Shown here: piece after piece, positions 1-5,150 of the stretch
How the letters are laid out: each line of letters starts with the position of its first letter
How positions within the stretch are numbered: the stretch's first letter is position 1
Assembly (NCBI GenBank): GCA_023456995.1
Contig: JAEWNU010000003.1
Span: forward strand, 1 to 5,150
Length of the DNA stretch: 5,150 nt
Direction: 5' to 3'
Origin: Bacillota bacterium
Lineage (GTDB): Bacteria; Bacillota; Clostridia; Oscillospirales; Ruminococcaceae
Translations under genes and position numbers: made by a program
Notes under the pieces: generated by a model
What the model was told of the DNA's origin: nothing
Database searches by the model: none
What the model saw: the letters and a program-made list of their open reading frames with translations, nothing else

Positions 1-135
1 AGCATTATGCGTAGTTTCCTCCGGAAAAACCTTATACTGAAAAGTTTTTCTTCCCCATTCCAGCGCTTTTGAGCAGATAAAATCACATGTGGTCGCTGCC
101 CCACGCCCGCAAGCTTTTGGAAAGTAAATCAAAAA
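1..135 (-). other. Unresolved strip at left edge, open in frame after the stop of the COG3581 gene
   Basis: Downstream of the TAG at 136-138 the same minus-strand frame stays open for all 45 codons to the window edge (it reads ...FPKACGRGAATTCDF... then ...EWGRKTFQYKVFPEE...). It has no ATG; TTG at 130-132 is the only early alternative start and has no SD. A GGAGG at about 18-22 lies 12 nt before an ATG at 3-5 in another minus-strand frame, which could be the start of a third gene but with poor spacing. No clear intrinsic terminator is visible. An open run of 45 codons is not unlikely by chance. The stretch could be a gene fragment, a read-through extension, or a non-coding dispersed repeat of the kind seen between genes in gut Clostridia; the sequence alone does not decide. 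Confidence 0.3.
24..50. repeat. Short AT-rich inverted repeat downstream of the operon
   Basis: GAAAAAC at 24-30 is matched by GTTTTTC at 44-50 with a 13-nt loop. On the minus strand it lies about 90 nt beyond the stop codon of the COG3581 gene. It could form a weak hairpin, but only 2 of the 7 pairs are at GC positions and no run of U follows, so it is not a convincing terminator. Confidence 0.25.
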
Positions 136-1455
136 CTACACCAGCACCGGTTCGCGGTTATCGGCGGGCTGAATCTGTTCCATTTCCTGCTCAAGGCGTT
201 CTTTGGCGACGGCGAGCATCAGCTTGATACGGTTTTCCTGATTGACGCGGGTGGCTGAGGGGTCGTAGTCAATCGCGACGATGTTGGAAATATTGCCATA
301 CAATTCGCGCAGACGATGAATCATGCCCTTGCCGCTAATGTGATTGGGCAGACACCCAAACGGCTGTGCACACACGATGTTGCCGTAGCCGCTCTCAATC
401 AGCTCCACCATTTCAGCGGTGAGCAACCAACCCTCACCCATCTTGTTGCCATAGCCGATGATGTCTTTGACCAGCGCCTTTAGGTGATGGTAAGGCGACG
501 GCGCAGTAAACTGGGGATGTTTTGACAGCACATCCAGCATAATGCGCTCCATGCGCAGCAGTAAATCCATAAAGCAGCTGACAACAAAATATTTGGCACC
601 ATTGCCGCCGTAGAGTTTATGATCCTCCAAGCGGTTGTCCACCTTAAACAGCATAAAATTCAACAGACCAGGCAGCATGACCTCGCAGTCCTGCGAGGCT
701 AAAAATTCCTCGAGGTTGTTGTTAGCCAGCTTTGAGTACTTAACATAAATCTCACCGACAATGCCGACCTTGATCTTCGGCACGCGCGTGATTTTTATCT
801 GTTCAAAGTCGGTGGCGATGCGTTCAAGGTTGTGCTTCATCTGGGTAAGATTGAGGCCGTTTCCGGCCTTAAACTGACGGGTCAAATCGGTAATCCATTG
901 GGCGACCATGCTATCGGCGCTGCCCTTGTCGTCCTCATAGGGGCGAATTTGGTTCGAAAGCAGCATGAGCATATCACCGTAAATTAGGGCGGCAATCAGC
1001 TTGCGAATCATCGGCAGTGTTACCTGAAAGCCCGGATTTTCCTCAAGACCCGAGAGGTTTGCCGATATAACCGGCAGTTCACCATACCCCGCCTTGACAA
1101 GTGCCTTGCGCAACAGGTGTATGTAATTAGAGGCGCGACAGCCGCCGCCGGTTTGACTCATCATCAGCGCGGTTTTGCTCAAGTCATATTTGCCGCTGTT
1201 TAATGCGTCTATCAGCTGGCCTATAACCAACAGGGCAGGGTAACAGGTATCGTTATGAACGTATTTCAAGCCTTCTTCCACTACCTGATGGCTACAGTTT
1301 TCAAGGATTTCGACCTTGTAACCAGCGTTGCGCATCACGTTGCGAATCAATTCAAAATGAATCGGGGCCATCATAGGGACTAAAATGGTGTAGTCGCGCC
1401 GCATTTCCTTCGTGAAGATAACGCGGCTGTGTTGTTGCGAGTGGGGATCATGCAT
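136..1455 (-). CDS. COG3581 HgdB-like Fe-S protein (2-hydroxyacyl-CoA dehydratase D-component / double-cubane-cluster superfamily)
   Basis: This 439-residue protein looks like the catalytic or electron-accepting partner of the upstream activase. Seen in sequence: no signal peptide or membrane segment, so cytoplasmic. Conserved-looking cysteine motifs are NDTCYPALLVIGQ (Cys71), QTGGGCRASNY (Cys106) and AQPFGCLPNHISGKGM (Cys368), with further cysteines at 54, 257, 294 and 362. A GEIYVKYS segment (234-241) and a late AIDYDPSATRVNQENR segment (394-409) fit COG3581. Known of the superfamily: HgdB-type subunits bind [4Fe-4S] clusters through a few cysteines, and DCCP proteins bind an [Fe8S9] double cubane, both reduced by an ASKHA activase using ATP. 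The length is close to that of free-standing HgdB-type subunits (roughly 380-430). The ATG is well supported: AGGAGGT lies 7 nt upstream, inside the previous gene, and the in-frame extension upstream meets a TAG at 1480-1482. In most relatives this module is the C-terminus of the activase polypeptide. Family assignment is strong; cluster type and substrate are not known. Confidence 0.9.
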   Translation of the reverse strand: MHDPHSQQHSRVIFTKEMRRDYTILVPMMAPIHFELIRNVMRNAGYKVEILENCSHQVVEEGLKYVHNDTCYPALLVIGQLIDALNSGKYDLSKTALMMSQTGGGCRASNYIHLLRKALVKAGYGELPVISANLSGLEENPGFQVTLPMIRKLIAALIYGDMLMLLSNQIRPYEDDKGSADSMVAQWITDLTRQFKAGNGLNLTQMKHNLERIATDFEQIKITRVPKIKVGIVGEIYVKYSKLANNNLEEFLASQDCEVMLPGLLNFMLFKVDNRLEDHKLYGGNGAKYFVVSCFMDLLLRMERIMLDVLSKHPQFTAPSPYHHLKALVKDIIGYGNKMGEGWLLTAEMVELIESGYGNIVCAQPFGCLPNHISGKGMIHRLRELYGNISNIVAIDYDPSATRVNQENRIKLMLAVAKERLEQEMEQIQPADNREPVLV

Positions 1456-4390
1456 GGCAGCTACCTCCTGCTGCGGTTTCTACACTTTTTTGTTCGACTG
1501 CGGCGAACAGACTGCGCAGTCTTATTTTAACAGCACCCAAATTTGTTATTTCGTCGATTTTTATCTGGGTATAAAGCCTCCCCTCGTCCTCAAGCAGAGA
1601 ACGTACCTCGTCTGTCGTGATGGCGTCAATGCCACAGCCAAACGAGACCAGCTGCACAGGGTGCATATCGGGCTGATCCTTAATATAGCGGGCGGCGGCA
1701 TAAAGCCTTGAATGATAGGTCCACTGGTTTAAAACATTAACCGGAAATTTTGTCACACGGTCACTGATAACATCCTCTGAAATAACGCCGACCCCAAAGC
1801 TGGAGATAAGATTGTCTATACCGTGGTTGATTTCGGGGTCGATATGATATGGCCTGCCCGCCAGCACAATAATGGGGGAGCCGTCTGCGCGAGCCTCTTG
1901 GATGATGGCTTCACCACGTTCACGAATGCGTGCAAGGTAGAGATCCTGTTCGGCGTAGGCGGCTTTCGCGGCGGCCTGCACCTCAGGCAGCGTTATTTTA
2001 TCAGCCGGAAAATAGCCGGTAAGTATTTTGTGCATTTTCTTAGGGAACTCGTGCGGCCGGTGAATACCGATGTAGTCCTTTATAAAAGTCACGTTGCGCA
2101 GGTCGGGCATGTTCGCCCCGATAACCTCGGGGTAATAGGCCACAACCGGACAGTTATAGTGGTTGTCCCCTAAGTTTTCGTCTAGATTGTAACTCATACA
2201 GGGATAAAACACAGTCTTAATGCCATTGTCGACCAGCGTCTGCACATGCCCGTGCATCAGTTTAGCGGGAAAGCAGACAGTATCGGACGGTATCGTGCTT
2301 TGTCCGAGCAGGTAGATGCCGCGGTCGGAAAGCGGCGAGGTCACAACCGAAAAGCCGAGCAGTGAAAAAAATGCGTGCCAGAACGGCAGTAGCTCAAACA
2401 TATTAAGCCCCATCGGAATACCAATGATGCCCCGTTTTGCCTGTGGGTCAGGCTTATAAGCTTTAAGAAGATCGAGCTTGTATTTATAGATGTTTAACGC
2501 ATTGTAATTGCTACGGTTGGTCACGGGGCGTTCGCACCGGTTGCCGCTGATGTATCTGCGTCCGCCGGAAAAGGTGTTGATGGTCAAACGGCAGTGGTTT
2601 TCGCACAGACCGCAGTTAACATCCTTAACGGTATGGATAAAACTTTCCAGCTGCGGCAGTGTGACGATGCTGCTTTGCTCCTTGGGGTGTGACTGTGCAT
2701 AAAGCGCCCCGCCGTAGGCCCCCATTAGGCCAGCAATGGTCGGGCGGACTGCCTCAAGCTTCATTTCCTGCTCAAAGGCGCGCAGTACGGCATCATTTAA
2801 AAAAGTGCCGCCCTGAACAACGACACGCCGTCCAAGTTCCTCAGGGGAGGAAGCACGGATTACCTTATATAGCGCATTTTTTACGACGCTAATTGAAAGG
2901 CCAGCCGAAATATTCTGGATGGAAGCGCCATCCTTCTGCGCCTGCTTGACAGAGGAGTTCATAAACACGGTACAGCGACTGCCCAGATCGACAGGGCGGT
3001 CGGCAAACAGGCCAAGCTTGGCGAATTCCTCGACGCTGTACCCCAAGGCGTTTGCGAAGGTCTGTAAAAACGAGCCACATCCTGAGGAACACGCTTCATT
3101 TAAAAAGATGCTGTCAATCGTGCCATTTTTAATTTTAAAGCATTTAATATCCTGACCACCGATATCGATAATAAATTCAACATCCGGTAAAAAATGCTGC
3201 GCCGCCGCAAGGTGCGCGGCGGTTTCTACGATACCGTAATCTAGCGAGAATGCATTTTTAATGAGATCTTCGCCATATCCGGTTGCAGTGGCACCCGCAA
3301 TGGCAATCCGAGGGTAGCGGCAATAGAATTCAGACAGAAATTTACGCACAGCCGGCACAGGGTTTCCCTTGTTGGGCTGATAAATACTGGATAGAAGGCG
3401 CCCCTCATCATCGATAATTGCCAGTTTAATGGTTGTGGAGCCTGCATCAACACCGAGAAAAGCCCGTCCGGTGTAAGTGGCGGGGTCGGTTGTGTCAACA
3501 GTGCAGTGGCTGTGGCGCGTACAAAAATCGCTGTATTGCCGCTCACTTTCAAACAGCGGTTCAATAAAATGATACTGCCCGGTAAGCGACAGATTAGAAA
3601 GCTGATCTAATGCCTCTTGCGGGTCGATGGCGCGGTCGGCACAAAGCGCCGCACCTAGCGCGACATAATAAAGCGAATTCTCGGGGCAGAGTCCGGTGAC
3701 CTTTAAGGTGCTGTCAAAGCTATTTCTCAGCTCAGACAAGAAGGTGAGCGGGCCACCTAAATAGATGACATTGCCGGTGATGGGCCGCCCCTGCGCCAGT
3801 CCCGCAACGGTCTGGTTGACAACAGCAGAAAAGATAGACGCGGCAATGTCGTCGTGGTTTGCGCCCTGATTGAGCAGCGGCTGAATATCAGATTTAGCAA
3901 ACACGCCGCATCGTGAAGCGATGGTATATATGCGCTGGGCGCGCGCGGCATAATCATTCATCTTCTGCGGTGTAATATCTAATAAAGTAGCCATCTGATC
4001 AATAAATGCGCCGGTACCACCGGCACAAGAGCCATTCATGCGCACTTCAAGCCCATTTTTTAAAAATAGGATTTTAGCATCCTCGCCGCCCAGCTCAATA
4101 GCTGCGTCAGTTTCAGGCAGGCGGTTACGCAGGGCGACGCGAGTCGCAAAAACCTCCTGTACAAAAGGAATGCCACATTTTTCAGCCAGCCCCATACCCG
4201 CGGAGCCTGAAATCGCTAGAACAAAGCCACCCTGTGGTGAAAAACTTTTGCGGATTATGTAAATGAGTTCGGCTGTTTTTTCTGCAATTTGCGAATAATG
4301 GCGCTCATACGAATGATAGACAATATTGTCATTCGTATCGAGCACCACACACTTTATAGTAGTAGAACCTATATCAATTCCAATTTTCAC
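1448..4390 (-). CDS. Tandem BadF/HgdC-type ATPase activase fused to COG3580 (DUF2229) module
   Basis: ATP-dependent one-electron donor of the 2-hydroxyacyl-CoA dehydratase activator family, cytoplasmic. Numbered from the GTG at 4388-4390 (980 aa). Domain 1 (about 1-250) has the phosphate motif GIDIGSTTIK (4-13), ELGGEDAK (99-106), SCAGGTGAF with Cys122, SRCGVFAKSD with Cys161, and the adenosine-side YLGGPL (210-215). Domain 2 (about 311-565) repeats these: GVDAGSTTIK (313-322), DIGGQDIK (409-416), ACSSGCGSF with Cys434 and Cys438, SRCTVFMNSS with Cys473, and QGGTF (526-530). In HgdC the two equivalent cysteines from each monomer hold a bridging [4Fe-4S] cluster; a tandem protein could do this within one chain (inference). 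The COG3580 part (about 588-980) starts with Cys593, Cys596, Cys600 and Cys619, a likely Fe-S site, then GIPMGLNMFELLPFW (657-671), DTVCFPAK (Cys706), FYPCMSY (Cys731), AGRPYHIDPEINHG (844-857) and SFGCGIDAI (Cys919). Start choice: the GTG gives the usual MKIGIDIGSTT opening and has GGTGA 5 nt upstream; a GTG at 4403-4405 adds five residues but has no SD. It overlaps the COG3581 gene by 8 bp. Confidence 0.92.
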   Translation of the reverse strand: MKIGIDIGSTTIKCVVLDTNDNIVYHSYERHYSQIAEKTAELIYIIRKSFSPQGGFVLAISGSAGMGLAEKCGIPFVQEVFATRVALRNRLPETDAAIELGGEDAKILFLKNGLEVRMNGSCAGGTGAFIDQMATLLDITPQKMNDYAARAQRIYTIASRCGVFAKSDIQPLLNQGANHDDIAASIFSAVVNQTVAGLAQGRPITGNVIYLGGPLTFLSELRNSFDSTLKVTGLCPENSLYYVALGAALCADRAIDPQEALDQLSNLSLTGQYHFIEPLFESERQYSDFCTRHSHCTVDTTDPATYTGRAFLGVDAGSTTIKLAIIDDEGRLLSSIYQPNKGNPVPAVRKFLSEFYCRYPRIAIAGATATGYGEDLIKNAFSLDYGIVETAAHLAAAQHFLPDVEFIIDIGGQDIKCFKIKNGTIDSIFLNEACSSGCGSFLQTFANALGYSVEEFAKLGLFADRPVDLGSRCTVFMNSSVKQAQKDGASIQNISAGLSISVVKNALYKVIRASSPEELGRRVVVQGGTFLNDAVLRAFEQEMKLEAVRPTIAGLMGAYGGALYAQSHPKEQSSIVTLPQLESFIHTVKDVNCGLCENHCRLTINTFSGGRRYISGNRCERPVTNRSNYNALNIYKYKLDLLKAYKPDPQAKRGIIGIPMGLNMFELLPFWHAFFSLLGFSVVTSPLSDRGIYLLGQSTIPSDTVCFPAKLMHGHVQTLVDNGIKTVFYPCMSYNLDENLGDNHYNCPVVAYYPEVIGANMPDLRNVTFIKDYIGIHRPHEFPKKMHKILTGYFPADKITLPEVQAAAKAAYAEQDLYLARIRERGEAIIQEARADGSPIIVLAGRPYHIDPEINHGIDNLISSFGVGVISEDVISDRVTKFPVNVLNQWTYHSRLYAAARYIKDQPDMHPVQLVSFGCGIDAITTDEVRSLLEDEGRLYTQIKIDEITNLGAVKIRLRSLFAAVEQKSVETAAGGSCHA
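1463..1469 (-). promoter_or_regulatory. Shine-Dalgarno of the COG3581 gene, inside the upstream gene
   Basis: On the minus strand AGGAGGT lies 7 nt before the ATG at 1453-1455. It sits within the last codons of the activase gene, whose TGA (1448-1450) is past the start. This arrangement favours translational coupling and a fixed ratio of the two proteins, and argues that the gene split is real and not a sequencing frameshift. Confidence 0.85.
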
Positions 4391-4400
4391 TTGTTTCACC
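4391..4400 (-). promoter_or_regulatory. Shine-Dalgarno deciding the GTG start of the activase gene
   Basis: The minus strand reads GGGTGAAACAA directly before the GTG at 4388-4390. GGTGA matches the end of the GGAGGTGA consensus, with 5 nt to the start codon. The sequence upstream of the alternative GTG at 4403-4405 has nothing like an SD. Confidence 0.6.
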
Positions 4401-4458
4401 CACACACACTGTGTTATGTTGCAAATTTAGAGCATCAATCGTTGTCATATTAGGGATT

Positions 4459-4472
4459 AGTCATGCATTACT
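4459..4472. promoter_or_regulatory. Candidate operator palindrome just downstream of the operon start site
   Basis: AGTCATGCATTACT is symmetric at 12 of 14 positions (AGT-n-ATGCAT-n-ACT). It falls at about +8 to +22 relative to the transcription start predicted from the promoter at 4487-4515, a typical place for a repressor site. No regulator is in the window and I do not recognise the motif; the core ATGCAT is a common self-complementary word, so this is tentative. Confidence 0.35.
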
Positions 4473-4486
4473 GATGAAGTACCTAT

Positions 4487-4515
4487 AGCATAGAAGCTTT
4501 GTGTCAGGATGTCAA
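4487..4515 (-). promoter_or_regulatory. Sigma-A promoter of the activase operon
   Basis: On the minus strand a perfect TTGACA (4510-4515) is followed by exactly 17 bp and TATGCT (4487-4492, 4 of 6 to TATAAT). The predicted start is near 4480, giving a leader of about 90 nt before the GTG. The direct repeat TGTCA (at 4502-4506 and 4510-4514) overlaps the -35. The position, orientation and quality make this the best promoter for both genes. Confidence 0.75.
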
Positions 4516-4669
4516 TATCCATAAAACTGATACATATTTATTGGGAAAGCGCATGATAATTCTTTTCAAAACCCATGGATGCAATGGTAAAATAATGTAA
4601 TAAATGGAAATTGTCAAAAGGCGTGTAGGCTGTCTATTCTGCCCATGTATGGTAAAAAGAGTTTAATTA

Positions 4670-4700
4670 GTCAATTTTGCACAATGCTGTGCAAAATGAC
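4670..4700. repeat. 31-bp imperfect inverted repeat, operator-like
   Basis: Arms ATTTTGCACA (4674-4683) and TGTGCAAAAT (4688-4697) are perfectly complementary around a 4-nt centre ATGC. GTCA (4670-4673) and GAC (4698-4700) extend the symmetry with a single-base bulge. No T-run follows on either strand, so it is not an intrinsic terminator. The size and symmetry suit a dimeric or tetrameric DNA-binding regulator. It lies about 155 bp upstream of the operon -35 and 13 bp before a weak rightward promoter at 4713-4741. I do not match it to a known regulator consensus. Confidence 0.6.
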
Positions 4701-4712
4701 GAAATAATGAGA

Positions 4713-4741
4713 TTGTTTCTGTATACGTGAAATTATATGAA
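4713..4741 (+). promoter_or_regulatory. Weak candidate rightward promoter
   Basis: TTGTTT (4713-4718), a 17-bp spacer and TATGAA (4736-4741, 4 of 6). In such AT-rich DNA a match of this quality arises easily by chance; it is listed because it sits just after the inverted repeat at 4670-4700 and upstream of a hairpin with T-tract. Confidence 0.25.
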
Positions 4742-4978
4742 TACAACTGTTCGTTAATAGAGCACAATTGAATTTTGATAATGAAAGAAATTGCATCTCG
4801 CCTGCAAAAAAACGAAGGAAATAACGCCAAATTTTAATCTGATACAGAAATATGAAACTGGAAATGAAGAGGGACCCAAGTAGTTTAACGTATTAATGCG
4901 CTAAATTTTTTTATTAAAAAAGGAAAAACTTGTTTATTATGGATTTTAATTATAAAAAAATATTCAATTATATGAATA
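4731..4978 (+). repeat. 13-bp direct repeat pair AATTATATGAATA
   Basis: The 13-mer occurs at 4731-4743 and again at 4966-4978, 235 bp apart. The second copy is part of an inverted repeat, ATATTCA (4960-4966) with TGAATAT (4973-4979). Given the strong AT bias it may be coincidence. Confidence 0.25.
4884..4912 (+). terminator. Weak hairpin plus T7 tract, possible rightward terminator
   Basis: TTTAACGTAT (4884-4893) can pair with the sequence ending ATGCGCTAAA (4896-4905) with one mismatch and one G-U pair, followed directly by seven T residues (4906-4912). The stem has only two GC pairs, so it would be weak. No gene ends here on the plus strand; it would only make sense for a small transcript. 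Confidence 0.25.
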
Positions 4979-5111
4979 TAAAGATAATGCAAAAATCCTT
5001 TTAAATATCAGAAAAAATAAAGTCATTCGAGACAATTGAACTAATAATAATGCAACAAACCAGATAAAATTGAAATAATATTCATTTAATTCATGATTTA
5101 GACCAAAAAAC

Positions 5112-5140
5112 TTGCCAATTATTTAACCCTGTGCTATACT
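5112..5140 (+). promoter_or_regulatory. Strong extended -10 sigma-A promoter reading out of the window
   Basis: TTGCCA (5112-5117, 5 of 6 to TTGACA), a spacer of exactly 17 bp and TATACT (5135-5140, 5 of 6 to TATAAT), with TG one base before the -10 (TGCTATACT). The expected transcription start is near 5147. An A-tract (5105-5110) just upstream could help as an UP-like element. It implies a divergently transcribed gene or RNA starting just past the right edge. Confidence 0.75.
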
Positions 5141-5150
5141 GAAAACACTA

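Larger units (their letters stand above)
4516..5111. other. AT-rich intergenic region without a convincing gene
   Basis: About 600 bp between the operon promoter and the rightward promoter at 5112. Base composition drops sharply: 4921-4980 has 8 G+C in 60, compared with 31 in 60 at 1441-1500 within the operon. Open frames are very short; the longest starts I followed, ATG at 4781 (18 codons) and ATG at 4852 (14 codons), have no SD. The region contains A- and T-tracts (4906-4921, 4954-4960), an inverted repeat at 4670-4700, a smaller one at 4960-4979, and a 13-bp direct repeat. It is best read as a long regulatory or spacer region between divergent transcription units. Confidence 0.7.

Noticed and set aside
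1412..1711. Plus-strand open frame of 99 codons over the gene junction
   Set aside because: It lies antisense to both real genes, has no family features, and is explained by their codon structure.
1823..2173. Plus-strand open frame of 116 codons
   Set aside because: Fully antisense to the COG3580 module, whose motifs (Cys731, the GRPYHIDPE segment) prove the minus strand is coding.
3241..3564. Second minus-strand open frame of 107 codons inside the activase gene
   Set aside because: Out of frame within activase domain 2, where conserved motifs fix the true frame; no SD.
4403..4405. GTG as the start of the activase gene
   Set aside because: No SD upstream, and the added residues precede the typical MKIGIDIGSTT opening; the GTG at 4388-4390 has GGTGA at good spacing. 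It remains a possible annotation.
4400..4416. CACACACACTGTGT as an operator or tandem repeat
   Set aside because: Only a 9-bp ACAC-T-GTGT symmetry within a short CA run; too little to support.
4670..4700. Inverted repeat as an intrinsic terminator
   Set aside because: No T-run follows the stem on either strand and no gene ends next to it.
4781..4837. Small plus-strand ORF (18 codons, ATG AAA GAA...)
   Set aside because: No SD, very short, in AT-rich non-coding DNA, no recognisable features.
1..5150. CRISPR arrays, tRNA or rRNA genes, insertion sequences
   Set aside because: No regularly spaced repeats, no recognisable tRNA or rRNA sequence, no transposase motifs or terminal inverted repeats with target duplications were seen.

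Overview
The window holds one complete two-gene operon on the minus strand (about 136 to 4390), a long AT-rich non-coding stretch upstream of it (4391 to 5150), and a short unresolved strip at the left edge (1 to 135). The gene content (BadF/HgdC-type activases fused to COG3580, with a COG3581 partner), the strong AGGAGGT Shine-Dalgarno, the GTG start and consensus sigma-A promoters all point to an anaerobic Firmicute, most likely a Clostridia/Oscillospirales-type gut or sediment bacterium. That placement is inference from family distribution and signals.

Reading in the direction of transcription (right to left), a sigma-A promoter (TTGACA, 17-bp spacer, TATGCT; 4487 to 4515) with a near-perfect palindrome just after its expected start site leads into a leader of about 90 nt. 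The first gene, about 980 codons, encodes two consecutive ASKHA/BadF ATPase domains and a C-terminal cysteine-rich COG3580 (DUF2229) module. Its last 8 bp overlap the second gene, 439 codons, a COG3581 protein related to the 2-hydroxyacyl-CoA dehydratase D-component (HgdB) and double-cubane-cluster families. The second start has its own excellent SD inside the end of the first gene, so translation is probably coupled.

Together the two proteins add up to the architecture usually met as one polypeptide of about 1400 residues (activase-activase-COG3580-COG3581). The expected mechanism is ATP-driven injection of a low-potential electron from an activase [4Fe-4S] cluster into a catalytic or relay Fe-S cluster. 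No substrate-specific gene (CoA transferase, dehydrogenase, classical HgdA/B) lies in the window, so the substrate is unknown. This is the most interesting system here.

The right 745 bp contain no convincing gene. They hold the operon promoter, a 31-bp imperfect inverted repeat (4670 to 4700), a weak promoter plus hairpin/T-tract pair that could bound a small transcript, and at the far right an almost ideal extended -10 promoter (5112 to 5140) firing rightward into a gene beyond the window.
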